64,000 nt of DNA from Rhodocyclaceae bacterium (GTDB taxonomy: Bacteria > Pseudomonadota > Gammaproteobacteria > Burkholderiales > Rhodocyclaceae), in the NCBI GenBank assembly GCA_023383815.1, contig JAHDYG010000006.1, forward strand, positions 89,161 to 153,160, in the 5' to 3' direction. The notes under the pieces were generated by a model that made no database searches, had not been told where the DNA came from, and saw only the letters and a program-made list of their open reading frames with translations. The translations under genes and the position numbers were made by a program. Shown here one piece after another: positions 8,670-17,306 of this stretch. Numbering within the stretch: position 1 is the stretch's first letter; each line of letters opens with the position of its first letter.

Positions 8670-10844
8670 ATGAAGATGCTGCTGCGGCTTCTTGCAATCG
8701 TTCTGGGCGCCCTGGTCGTGCTCGGTGGCGGGCTCGCTGCCTACCTGACCTGGGTTTTCGATCCGAACGATCATCGCGACCGGATTTCGGAGCTGGTGCG
8801 CGAGCGGACCGGGCGCGAGCTTTCGATTGCAGGCGAGGTCGGATTGTCGGTCTTCCCGTGGTTGGGGGTGCGGGTCGGCGAGGTCGCGCTCGCCAATGCG
8901 GCTGGCTTCGATGAGCGGCCCTTTGCGCGTGCCGGCCGGATCGAACTGCGGGCACGACTCAAACCCTTGTTGTCCGGGGCTCTCGAGGTTGATCGCGTCG
9001 TACTCGGAGGCTTCGAGCTCAATCTCGAACGCGATCGGGATGGCCGCGGAAACTGGGAGGACCTTGCGACGGGAGGGCAGCCGCGCGGCGGCCAGGACCA
9101 GCCGACCGACCGCGGACCCGACACGAGTTTGCTCGCCGCGCTCACCGTGGGCGGCATCGAGATCGAGGCTGCCCGGGTGTCGTGGGAGGACCGTCGGGCC
9201 AACACGCGTCATGAGGTGCGCCAACTGGACCTGAGCACGGGAGCGATTCGGGCCGGCCAGCCGTTCGCAGTCAAGCTCGGGATCGAGGCGGCATCGACGG
9301 CTCCGGTGCTGACCGGTCGCGCGGATCTGAGCGGCGAAGTCCTGGTCGACCCGCAGCTTGCCGGCCTGACGATCCGCGAACTCGCCCTGCGACTGGCCTT
9401 GCACGGAAAGGAGCTTCCCGGCGGAAGGCTCGAAGCGGCACTCGATTCCGACCTGACGATCGATCTGAAGGCGAACCGCATCGAGGCGCCCAACTGGGTC
9501 TTGCGTGGATTCGGGATCGTGGCGAGCGGGCGGTTCGAAGGGCGCGATCTTGCCGGCCAGCCCCGACTGTCAGGAACCGTGGCCATCGCCGGGTTCAATC
9601 CGCGAGAGGCGATGAACAATGCCGGGTTCGCGCTGCCGCCGACCGCCGACCCGGCGGTGCTTGCGCGGGCCAGCCTGAATGCGGCTTTCGAGGCGGGGGT
9701 GGGGTCGGCTGCGGTCCGCGACATCGAGCTGCGCCTCGATGACAGCGTGCTTGGCGGTGAGCTTGCGTTGACCGATCTCGCCAAGGGCGCGATGCGCTTT
9801 GCGCTGAAGCTCGATGGCATCGACCTGGATCGCTACCTGCCACCGCAGGTCGTGGAAACATCGAAGGATGCAGCGCCGACGGCGGGTGTGGCGACGATCG
9901 ATGCGTCCGGCCTGCGTGCGCTGGATCTGGACGGCCGCTTCGAGGCGGGCCGTCTCAAGGTTCGCGGACTCCATCTGAACGATGTCCGCTTTGTGGTTCG
10001 GGCTACAGGCGGCGTGCTGCGTATTGCGCCGATCGAGGCGACGCTCTACGAGGGAAGCGCTCGCGGGGGCGTTACGCTCGATGCGCGCGGCAAGGCGCTC
10101 AGGGTCGAGATCGATGAAGCGCTCGAAGGGGTGGCGGTCGGCCCGTTGCTGCGCGATCTGAGCGGACGTGAAGAGCGTCTGACCGGACGCGCGCGCCTCA
10201 GTGCGAAGCTGCAGGCGAGTGGCAACGACGCTGATGCGATGAAGCGCAGCCTGGGTGGTGCGCTTGACTTCCGGTTTTCCGATGGCGCCCTCAAGGGCGT
10301 CAATGTCGCTCAGTTGCTGCGTGAGGCGCAGGCGCGCCTGAAGGGGCAACCCGTGCCGGCTGCTTCGGGTCCGAATCAGACCGACTTTTCCGAGCTGAGC
10401 GGATCCGTGCAGATCGATGGCGGTGTGATGCGCAACGAGGATCTGCGTGCGCAGTCGCCGCTGTTGCGGGTGACGGGCAAGGGCAGCGCCGATCTCGCGA
10501 GCGAGCGCATCGATTACCGGATTGGCGCCAGCCTGGTCGGGACGTTGGAAGGCCAGGGCGGTGCCGAGCTCGCCGAGTTGCGCCGCGTGACCGTGCCGAT
10601 TCGCGTCGGCGGAACCTTCGCCGCGCCAGCTTATGCACTCGATGTCGAAGCGTTGCTCAGCGACACGGTGCGTGAGAGGGCTCGAGAGCAGGTCGAAGGC
10701 AAGCTCAAGGAAGCGCTGGGGGTTCGTACCGGGGAACTACCCAAGGATGGGGCTGCGGATGACGCGAAGGGCGAGTCGAAGGCAGATGCGAAGGGCGACG
10801 CGAAGGAGCGGCTGCGCGAGGGCTTGCGCGGATTGCTGCGGTGA
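8670..10844 (+). CDS. AsmA family protein, envelope lipid-homeostasis type
   Basis: A 724-residue AsmA-like protein: N-terminal hydrophobic anchor (about 1-25, LLRLLAIVLGALVVLGGGLAAYL), then the AsmA N-terminal signature (GRELSIAGEVGLSVFPWLGVRVGEV), long beta-rich repeats typical of the bridge-like AsmA/TamB group, and a C-terminal AsmA domain ending in a Lys/Asp/Ala-rich tail (about 685-724). Members span the periplasm and are implicated in phospholipid transport or outer-membrane biogenesis. The ATG at 8670 follows AAAGAGGCAAG; an upstream frame to 8412 only covers the promoter region. The role in this organism is inferred from the family. Confidence 0.88.
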   Translation: MKMLLRLLAIVLGALVVLGGGLAAYLTWVFDPNDHRDRISELVRERTGRELSIAGEVGLSVFPWLGVRVGEVALANAAGFDERPFARAGRIELRARLKPLLSGALEVDRVVLGGFELNLERDRDGRGNWEDLATGGQPRGGQDQPTDRGPDTSLLAALTVGGIEIEAARVSWEDRRANTRHEVRQLDLSTGAIRAGQPFAVKLGIEAASTAPVLTGRADLSGEVLVDPQLAGLTIRELALRLALHGKELPGGRLEAALDSDLTIDLKANRIEAPNWVLRGFGIVASGRFEGRDLAGQPRLSGTVAIAGFNPREAMNNAGFALPPTADPAVLARASLNAAFEAGVGSAAVRDIELRLDDSVLGGELALTDLAKGAMRFALKLDGIDLDRYLPPQVVETSKDAAPTAGVATIDASGLRALDLDGRFEAGRLKVRGLHLNDVRFVVRATGGVLRIAPIEATLYEGSARGGVTLDARGKALRVEIDEALEGVAVGPLLRDLSGREERLTGRARLSAKLQASGNDADAMKRSLGGALDFRFSDGALKGVNVAQLLREAQARLKGQPVPAASGPNQTDFSELSGSVQIDGGVMRNEDLRAQSPLLRVTGKGSADLASERIDYRIGASLVGTLEGQGGAELAELRRVTVPIRVGGTFAAPAYALDVEALLSDTVRERAREQVEGKLKEALGVRTGELPKDGAADDAKGESKADAKGDAKERLREGLRGLLR

Positions 10845-10949
10845 GGGCCGTTTGGCAGAATCGAGGACAACATCCGTCGCTGTGCACGCAGGAACATGAC
10901 CGGTCTCCGGGTGGGCTCGATTGAACGATCAACGAAGCAGGAAATTGTG

Positions 10950-13454
10950 ATGAGCGAACCCGATCTGGCCGGAGCGCGAAGCGTCGGCACGACAGGACAG
11001 GCCTTCGTCTGGCCTACGCCACCCTATGCCAGTTTTCGATCGGGGACACCGGTCGTCGGACCGGTTCCGTGCGAGGTGGAAGGGGAGAACGGCCACGTCC
11101 GCGAATGCCTGCTGCTGTCGATGAACCCGTCCGAAGGCGTCGCCCTGGTCCAGGTGCCGCGCTCGCGCGTGAACATGCCGTTGCGCTTTGCGATGTTCCG
11201 CCGCCTCACGCTCAAGACTCCGTTGCATCCGGCGCCGGCCCTGCAGCGGCACGAGGATCGGGATGAACTCGATCGTTCGGCACTGCTGAACTACCGGCCG
11301 ACGCTGAGGTATTGCGTCGAGTACGCCGACGGCAGCAAGGTCGAGGGTTCGACGATCGGCCACGTCGAGACGGCGCGGGGGGTCTTCGTGTTTCACCCGC
11401 TCGATGGTGAGGAGGGGGTCGAGCGGGTGTTCTATCCCGGCGATTCCCATGTGGGCTTCCGCATCGGCGAGGCGATCGGACACGTGCTCGTGCAGCAGCG
11501 CGCGGTCACGCCCGAGCAGGTGGAGGAGGCGGCGCGTGAGCAGGAGGCCCTGCGCAATCGCAAGCTGGGCGATTATCTGGTCAGCCAGGAGATCGTCAAG
11601 CCCGATCAACTGCTGGAAGCGCTCGAGGCGCAGGCGCGCATGCCGATGGTACGCATTGGAGAGGCGCTCACGGCGCTCGGCCTGATTTCGGCCGAACAAC
11701 TCGAACGCACCCTGGAGCGTCAGAAATCGGAGCGAACCGTGCCGCTCGGCGAGTTGCTCGTGCAGAGCGGGCAACTGTCCCGGCAGAATCTGCAGATCGC
11801 GCTGGCGCGCAAGATGGGCTATCCGGTCGTCGATGCCGCAGCCTTTCCCGTGGAGGTCGATGCCTTGCGCTGCGTACCGTTCGCGCTGGCGCGCAAGCTC
11901 AAGGTCCTGCCGCTGGTGTTCCGCGACCACCTGCTCGTGGTCGCCGCGGAGGATCCCTCTCGGCGTGACCTCATCGATGAGCTCGAATTCACGCTGCAGG
12001 CCAAGGTGGTTGCGGCACTGGCGAACCTCGAGGTGCTGGAGCGGGCGATTGCGGTGAGCTACGCCCGCCATGGCCTGGCTGACGGGGAGCGCGGTGCGCT
12101 TGATGTGCAAGGGGGAGAGTCGGGTGAGATGGATGCGAACCGGCTGCTCGAGACACTCGAACTTGGCAGCCGAGAGGACGAGCCCTCGGAGGATCAGATC
12201 GAGCAGTCGGACAACTCGCTGGTGCGTCTGATCAATACCATGATCATCGATGCGCACGCCCAGGGGGTGTCCGACATCCACATCGAGACTCATCCATCAC
12301 GGCGCAAGATCCGCATCCGCTTCCGCCGTGATGGCAAGCTCAAGCCCTACATGGAACTGCCGCACACCTATCGCTCGGCGCTGGTGGCGCGCATCAAGAT
12401 CATGTGCGATCTGGACATTTCGGAGCGGCGCAAGCCGCAGGACGGAAAGATCGAATTTGGCCGCTTCTCGCCGCAGCATCCGCTGGAACTGCGCGTGGCG
12501 ACGATTCCGACCCAGGGTAGCGCAGAGGATGTCGTCATGCGGCTGCTGGCTTCGGCAAAGCCGCTGCCGCTCGATGCCCTTGGCCTTACCGAACGCAATC
12601 TGAAGTTCCTCCGGGAATCGGTCGAGCGCCCCTATGGCATGGTGCTGTGTGTCGGACCGACGGGTTCGGGCAAGACGACGACCCTGCATTCGGTCCTGCA
12701 GCACCTGAACACACCCGATCGCAAGATCTGGACGGCCGAGGATCCGATCGAGATCAGCAACCCGGATCTGCGCCAGGTACAGGTCAATCCGAAGATCGAC
12801 TGGACCTTCGCCAAGGCGCTGCGCGCCTTCCTGCGCGCCGACCCGGATGTGATCATGGTGGGCGAGATCCGGGATGACGAAACCGCGGGCATGGCGATCG
12901 AGGCTTCACTGACCGGGCACCTCGTGCTGAGCACCCTGCATACGAACAGTGCGCCTGAAACCGTCACGCGTCTGCTCGACATCGGGATGGATCCGTTCAA
13001 TTTCGCCGATTCGTTGCTCGCGGTGCTGGCGCAGCGGCTCGTGCGCCGCCTGTGCAAGGATTGCCGCCAGGTCGAGATCGCATCCGAGGATCATGTCCAG
13101 GAACTGCTGGAGGACTACCTCCACGCCTTTCCGGCCGATCTGCGTCCGTCGATCGACGCGCTGCGTCAGGAGTGGGTGGGTCGCTTCGGGGAGAAGGGCC
13201 GGCTGCTCCGTTACCAGGCTCCGGGGTGCCCACGCTGCGAGGGCACCGGCTATCGGGGCCGCCTCGGGCTGCACGAGCTGATGGTGAACGATGCCACGAT
13301 CCGCCGGCTGATCCAGACCAACGGACGGCCCGAGCAGATGCAGCACGCCGCGATGTCGGCCAACGAGTTCCGCACCCTTCGCCAGGACGGGATCCTGAAG
13401 GTTCTGGCCGGTGCGACCAGCATCGAGGAAGTGCGCGCCAACTGCAACGCGTGA
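10950..13454 (+). CDS. GspE/PilB-type secretion ATPase with extended N-terminus (orphan)
   Basis: An 834-residue T2SS/T4P-family motor ATPase. Order: ~170 residues of unassigned N-terminal domain (two beta-rich segments, possibly PilZ-like), a MshEN/GspE N-domain with repeated RIGEALTALGLIS- and PLGELLVQSGQLS-type motifs (about 190-390), then the catalytic domain with Walker A GPTGSGKTTT (about 569-578), Asp box and Walker B ADPDVIMVGEIRD, His box, and a four-cysteine zinc site (CKDC about 702-705; CPRC about 760-763). The ATG at 10950 follows AGCAGGA and is favoured over an in-frame ATG at 10896. No other secretion or pilus genes are nearby. MshEN domains bind c-di-GMP in some relatives. Confidence 0.88.
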   Translation: MSEPDLAGARSVGTTGQAFVWPTPPYASFRSGTPVVGPVPCEVEGENGHVRECLLLSMNPSEGVALVQVPRSRVNMPLRFAMFRRLTLKTPLHPAPALQRHEDRDELDRSALLNYRPTLRYCVEYADGSKVEGSTIGHVETARGVFVFHPLDGEEGVERVFYPGDSHVGFRIGEAIGHVLVQQRAVTPEQVEEAAREQEALRNRKLGDYLVSQEIVKPDQLLEALEAQARMPMVRIGEALTALGLISAEQLERTLERQKSERTVPLGELLVQSGQLSRQNLQIALARKMGYPVVDAAAFPVEVDALRCVPFALARKLKVLPLVFRDHLLVVAAEDPSRRDLIDELEFTLQAKVVAALANLEVLERAIAVSYARHGLADGERGALDVQGGESGEMDANRLLETLELGSREDEPSEDQIEQSDNSLVRLINTMIIDAHAQGVSDIHIETHPSRRKIRIRFRRDGKLKPYMELPHTYRSALVARIKIMCDLDISERRKPQDGKIEFGRFSPQHPLELRVATIPTQGSAEDVVMRLLASAKPLPLDALGLTERNLKFLRESVERPYGMVLCVGPTGSGKTTTLHSVLQHLNTPDRKIWTAEDPIEISNPDLRQVQVNPKIDWTFAKALRAFLRADPDVIMVGEIRDDETAGMAIEASLTGHLVLSTLHTNSAPETVTRLLDIGMDPFNFADSLLAVLAQRLVRRLCKDCRQVEIASEDHVQELLEDYLHAFPADLRPSIDALRQEWVGRFGEKGRLLRYQAPGCPRCEGTGYRGRLGLHELMVNDATIRRLIQTNGRPEQMQHAAMSANEFRTLRQDGILKVLAGATSIEEVRANCNA

Positions 13455-13466
13455 CGCGCGCGGCCT

Positions 13467-14717
13467 TCAGTCAGCGACCGGCAGTGCGATCCGGTTGTCC
13501 TTGCTGTACTGATAGTCCTTGAATACGTGCTCGGCCGAAAGGATCCGGTAGCTGCCGTCGGGTTCGCGTACCGTCGTATCCTTGAGCCGGTAAGTGTAGT
13601 GACCGCAGGTCCAGCAGTCGAAGTTGCGCATGTGGGTGCACAGGCAGGTCTTGTCGAGCACCTTCAGCTTCTTCGCGTCCGGGTGCAGCGCCAGCTCGCG
13701 GTTGTACGCGTTGATGTAGGCACAGTTGCCATTGGCGTCGAGCAGATACCCGAACGCTTCGCAGTTGGGGCGGATGCCGGAGCCGATCGCCGGGCTGCTC
13801 TTGAGCATCCGCATCGGATAGCCGGTGGGCGAGATCGTGTTGACCTCGATGTCTTCCTCGCTCGCCGCAAAATAATGTTGCTGGACGTCTTCGGGCAGGC
13901 CGCATTCGCGGGCGACGGTAAAACGGGTGGCAACCTGGACCGCGGCCGCGCCGTGTTCGAGGAAGGTGGTGGCGTCGCTGCCGGTGAAGATGCCGCCTGC
14001 GGGAATCAACGGGATGTCGAGCGCTTCGGCCTTCAGCCAGGCCGCAATCTCGGTGACGATGGTGGCAAGATCGAACTGCGCCCAGTCCATGCCGAAGCCC
14101 AGGTGGCCGCCTGCGAGCGGGCCTTCGATCACGACGTAGTCGGGCAGCCGCCCCGTGCGGGCCGACTTCTTCAGGAAGAGCTGCAGCGCACGCAGGGACG
14201 AGACGATGATGCCGAGTTTGACGTCGCGAAAGCGCGGATGATCCTCGATCAGCGCGAACGAGCCCAGGTGCAGGCCGGCCGCCAGCGTGATGCCTTCGAT
14301 GCCGGCATCCATGGCCGAGCGCAGGCGCACGCGCAAGGTTTCGCGCGGCGCATTCATCGTCAGCTTTTCCATGCAGTTGATGAAGATCAGCCCTTCGCCG
14401 CGCTTGCGCTCCATCGTCCGGCGCACATGGGTTTCGGTCGCCTCGGCGAGCAGCGCGAGGTCGAACTGCACGTCCGACTTGTCCATGTTCGCGACGTTGT
14501 ACTTGTACTGCTTCTGCTTGTCGCGCACGTACTTGGTGTCGTAGCGGCGGTCGCTGACGGTCGGCACCATCGCGTCCGAAATATGCCCGATGCCGCCGAG
14601 GCGGGCGGCGACCAGCGACAGGTCGGACGTGGAGATGTCCACGCCCATGCCGCCGATCATGATCGGGACGTACTCCTTGCTGCCGAATTTCAGACGAAAG
14701 TCATCAACGCATTTCAT
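13467..14717 (-). CDS. nitronate monooxygenase-like FMN protein
   Basis: A 416-residue TIM-barrel flavoprotein of the 2-nitropropane dioxygenase/NMO family. The N-terminus (YVPIMIGGMGVDIS) and the glycine-rich phosphate-binding region (VIEGPLAGGHLG; IPAGGIFTGSD) are family features; such enzymes oxidise nitronates or act as enoyl reductase-like flavoenzymes. The C-terminal ~100 residues are unusual, with a Cys cluster C358-x-C360-x7-C368-x2-C371. The ATG at 14717 (MKCVDDFRLKFG) is chosen over an upstream frame reaching 14855 that would run into the cysN terminator hairpin. It follows the cys operon on the same strand after 148 bases, so it is probably a separate unit. Confidence 0.85.
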   Translation of the reverse strand: MKCVDDFRLKFGSKEYVPIMIGGMGVDISTSDLSLVAARLGGIGHISDAMVPTVSDRRYDTKYVRDKQKQYKYNVANMDKSDVQFDLALLAEATETHVRRTMERKRGEGLIFINCMEKLTMNAPRETLRVRLRSAMDAGIEGITLAAGLHLGSFALIEDHPRFRDVKLGIIVSSLRALQLFLKKSARTGRLPDYVVIEGPLAGGHLGFGMDWAQFDLATIVTEIAAWLKAEALDIPLIPAGGIFTGSDATTFLEHGAAAVQVATRFTVARECGLPEDVQQHYFAASEEDIEVNTISPTGYPMRMLKSSPAIGSGIRPNCEAFGYLLDANGNCAYINAYNRELALHPDAKKLKVLDKTCLCTHMRNFDCWTCGHYTYRLKDTTVREPDGSYRILSAEHVFKDYQYSKDNRIALPVAD

Positions 14718-14830
14718 GATTTGCTTCGGGTGGTTGCGGGAGCGCGCGAACCGGGGTCGCGCAAGCCTGCTTTGTAACACGAAACGCGCGGGGCCACCTT
14801 TGCCGCGCTCAATTTTCGTTCCGCCCGATG

Positions 14831-14859
14831 CCGTTGCGCCCGTTCGGCGGCGCAAGCGG
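14831..14859 (-). terminator. hairpin downstream of cysN
   Basis: TTGCGCC (14834-14840) pairs perfectly with GGCGCAA (14849-14855) across an 8-base loop, and can be extended by CCG/CGG past a bulged G. It begins 7 bases beyond the cysN stop in the direction of cysN transcription. There is no T-run after it, so termination strength is uncertain. Confidence 0.4.
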
Positions 14860-14865
14860 GTGTGC

Positions 14866-16152
14866 TCAGAGGATCATGCCTGCACCGACCGTGTTGTTGG
14901 TGCTCTCGTCGATGAGGATGAAAGCGCCCGTCGCGCGGTTGTCGGCGTATGGGTCGATGAACACCGGCTGGGCCAGGCGCAGCGACACGCGTGCGATGTC
15001 GTTCATGTCGAGCGCGGTCGCGGCCTCGTGTTCGAGCGTGTTGACGTCGACACGATGGCCGATGCCCGCGACCTTCGCCTTGGCCTCGCGCGTCGTGTGG
15101 CGCAGTACGTAGCTTCGGGCGGTCGATAGCGGGGTCTCCGACAGCCAGCACAGCGTTGCGTCGAGTTGCTTGACGACTTTCGGGGCTTCGGCGCTCTTGA
15201 CGATCATGTCGCCGCGCGAGATGTCGATCTCGTCGGCCAGCAGCAGGGTCACCGACTGTTCATGGATCGCGTGTGGCTGGTCGAGGCCGCCGACCTGGAT
15301 CGCCTTCACCGTGCTCGTGCGCCCGGATGGCAGCACCGTGACCGCATCGCCGACCGCGATCTCGCCTGATTCGACGCGCCCCATGAAGCCACGGTAGTCG
15401 TGCAGTTCGGGATTGGCCGAGTCCTGTGGCCGGCAAACGTACTGGACCGGAAAGCGGAAGTTCTCGGGTTGCTCGGTATGTGCAGCCGGGGTCGTTTCCA
15501 GGATGTCGAGGAGCGTCGGCCCGGCGTACCAGTTCATGTGGTTGCCGCGTTCGACGACCATGTCGCCGTTGAGCGCCGAGATCGGAATGAAATCGACCTC
15601 GGGGATGCCGAGCCGGTGCGCGAATGCCAGATAGTCGGAGCGGATACGCTCGAAGGTGGCCTGGTCGTAATCGACGAGGTCCATCTTGTTCACCGCGACG
15701 AGCAGGTGCGGGATCCCGACCAGATGGGCGAGGTAGGAGTGACGCCGGGTCTGGGTCTGCACGCCCTTGCGGGCGTCGATCAGGATGATCGCGAGGTTTG
15801 CCGTCGAGGCTGCGGTGACCATGTTGCGGGTGTACTGCTCGTGTCCGGGTGCGTCGGCGATGATGTACTTGCGTGTTCCAGTGGAGAAGTAGCGGTAGGC
15901 GACGTCGATTGTGATGCCCTGTTCGCGCTCGGCCTGCAGGCCGTCGGTCAAGAGCGACAGATCGACAGCGCTGAGGCCGCGCCGCGCCGAGGTCTTCTCG
16001 ATCGCCGAAAGGGTGTCGGCGAGGATGGTCTTGGTGTCGAACAGCAGGCGGCCGATCAGCGTGCTCTTGCCGTCATCGACGCTGCCGCAGGTGAGAAAGC
16101 GCAGCAGGCCGTTGTCGATGCCGGGCAGGTTTTCGGGAGCGGACATGGTCAT
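14866..16152 (-). CDS. cysN: CysN, sulfate adenylyltransferase GTPase subunit
   Basis: CysN (428 aa) is the GTPase subunit that drives APS formation from ATP and sulfate by CysD. Seen: G1 GSVDDGKSTLIGRLL at about residues 23-37, the switch region QGITIDVAYRYF, G3 DAPGHEQY, G4 NKMD, and an EF-Tu-like beta-barrel C-terminus. It has no C-terminal APS kinase (CysC) domain, unlike fused CysNC proteins. The ATG at 16152 follows AGGA. It is 63 bases downstream of cysD, the gap holding an 8-bp hairpin. Confidence 0.97.
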   Translation of the reverse strand: MTMSAPENLPGIDNGLLRFLTCGSVDDGKSTLIGRLLFDTKTILADTLSAIEKTSARRGLSAVDLSLLTDGLQAEREQGITIDVAYRYFSTGTRKYIIADAPGHEQYTRNMVTAASTANLAIILIDARKGVQTQTRRHSYLAHLVGIPHLLVAVNKMDLVDYDQATFERIRSDYLAFAHRLGIPEVDFIPISALNGDMVVERGNHMNWYAGPTLLDILETTPAAHTEQPENFRFPVQYVCRPQDSANPELHDYRGFMGRVESGEIAVGDAVTVLPSGRTSTVKAIQVGGLDQPHAIHEQSVTLLLADEIDISRGDMIVKSAEAPKVVKQLDATLCWLSETPLSTARSYVLRHTTREAKAKVAGIGHRVDVNTLEHEAATALDMNDIARVSLRLAQPVFIDPYADNRATGAFILIDESTNNTVGAGMIL

Positions 16153-16188
16153 GATTCCTGTAATGCTTCTAAGTCGGTGCGGTGTGCG

Positions 16189-16207
16189 CCTCCCCGTGAC
16201 GGGGAGG
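16189..16207 (-). other. intercistronic hairpin between cysD and cysN
   Basis: CCTCCCCG (16189-16196), loop TGA, CGGGGAGG (16200-16207): a perfect 8-bp GC-rich stem starting 8 bases after the cysD stop. No T-run follows in the minus direction. It may stabilise or partially terminate the mRNA and so set the CysD:CysN ratio. Confidence 0.5.
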
Positions 16208-16215
16208 GGGCTGGA

Positions 16216-17130
16216 TCAGAAATACCCTTCCTTCTTGCGCTGCTCCATCGACGCTTCGGAGGTCTGGTCATCCATGCGCGTTGCGCCGCGCTCGGTGATC
16301 GTCGTCGTCGCGGTTTCGAGCAGGATCTTGTCCACCGTGTCGGCATCGGATTCGACCGGTGCGGTGCAGGTGATGTCGCCGACGGTGCGAAAGCGCACCC
16401 GCACTTCCTCCACACGGTCGTCCGGGGCGGCCGGCGTGAGTGCAGTCACCGGCTGCAGCAGACCGTTCTTGCGCACGACCGGGCGCAGGTGCGCGAAATA
16501 GATCGACGGCAGCTCCAGTTGCTCGCGCTGGATGTACTGCCAGACGTCCAGCTCGGTCCAGTTGCTGATCGGAAACGCACGGATGTTCTCGCCCTTGTGG
16601 CTGCGGGCGTTGTAGAGGTTCCACAGCTCGGGGCGCTGGTTCTTCGGATCCCACTGCCCGAACTCGTCGCGGAAGCTCATGATGCGCTCCTTCGCGCGCG
16701 CCTTCTCCTCGTCGCGGCGGGCGCCGCCGATGCAGGCGTCGAAGCCGAATTCCTCGATCGCTTCGAGCAGCGTCACCGACTGGTGCTTGTTGCGCGATTC
16801 GCCCGGGTGCTTGAGCACCACCGTGCCGCGCGCCATCGAATCCTCGACCGAGCGGACGATGAGCCGCTCGCCCAGTTCGGCGGCGCGCCGGTCGCGGAAT
16901 TGCGTGACCTCTGGATAGTTGTGACCGGTGTCGATGTGCATCAGCGGGAACGGGAAACGTCCTGGTCGGAACGCCTTTTCGGCCAGGCGCAGCAGGCAGA
17001 TCGAATCCTTGCCGCCGGAGAACAGCAGCACCGGATTGGCGCACTGGCCTGCGACTTCGCGCAGGATGTGGATGGCTTCGGCTTCGAGCCAGTCGAGATG
17101 GCTGAGAACTTGTCGGGTCAGCGTGGACAT
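16216..17130 (-). CDS. cysD: CysD, sulfate adenylyltransferase catalytic subunit
   Basis: CysD (304 aa) is the PP-loop ATP sulfurylase subunit making APS. The P-loop LLFSGGKDSICLLRLA lies at about residues 34-50, and family motifs HIDTGHNYPEV, GARRDEEKARAKER and the C-terminal MEQRKKEGYF are intact. The ATG at 17130 (MSTLTRQVLSHLDWLEAEAI) is the family start. A longer upstream frame to 17361 runs through the small ORF and into cysH and is not used. It is the fifth gene of the cys cluster, 26 bases after the small ORF at 17157-17252. Confidence 0.97.
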   Translation of the reverse strand: MSTLTRQVLSHLDWLEAEAIHILREVAGQCANPVLLFSGGKDSICLLRLAEKAFRPGRFPFPLMHIDTGHNYPEVTQFRDRRAAELGERLIVRSVEDSMARGTVVLKHPGESRNKHQSVTLLEAIEEFGFDACIGGARRDEEKARAKERIMSFRDEFGQWDPKNQRPELWNLYNARSHKGENIRAFPISNWTELDVWQYIQREQLELPSIYFAHLRPVVRKNGLLQPVTALTPAAPDDRVEEVRVRFRTVGDITCTAPVESDADTVDKILLETATTTITERGATRMDDQTSEASMEQRKKEGYF

Positions 17131-17156
17131 GCCTGTTTCACCGTGATCGGATCGGG

Positions 17157-17252
17157 TTATCGGAACGCGCGCCGGGCTGCGCGCACGCCGGCCAAGAGCG
17201 CACGCAGCCAGGTCGGCAGCAGCGCGGCGGGTCGGGGTTGGGCGGGGAACAT
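17157..17252 (-). CDS. candidate 31-residue small protein between cysH and cysD
   Basis: An ATG at 17252 is preceded at 7 bases by a strong AAGGAGA Shine-Dalgarno and opens a frame of 31 codons ending TAA at 17157. The peptide begins MFPAQPRPAALL and ends GVRAARRAFR: a Pro-rich start followed by a predicted amphipathic Arg-rich helix. The SD (GGAG) can also pair with the adjacent CTCC just before the ATG, a possible small control hairpin. It sits in a 176-base gap in an otherwise tightly packed operon and has a better ribosome site than several neighbours. No homology is recognised. It could be a real small protein, a leader peptide setting cysD translation, or chance. Confidence 0.45.
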   Translation of the reverse strand: MFPAQPRPAALLPTWLRALLAGVRAARRAFR

Positions 17253-17306
17253 GGGAGGATCTCCTTCGCGGTCGGAGTCTACCGCGGCCTTGTGCATTGC
17301 GCAGCG

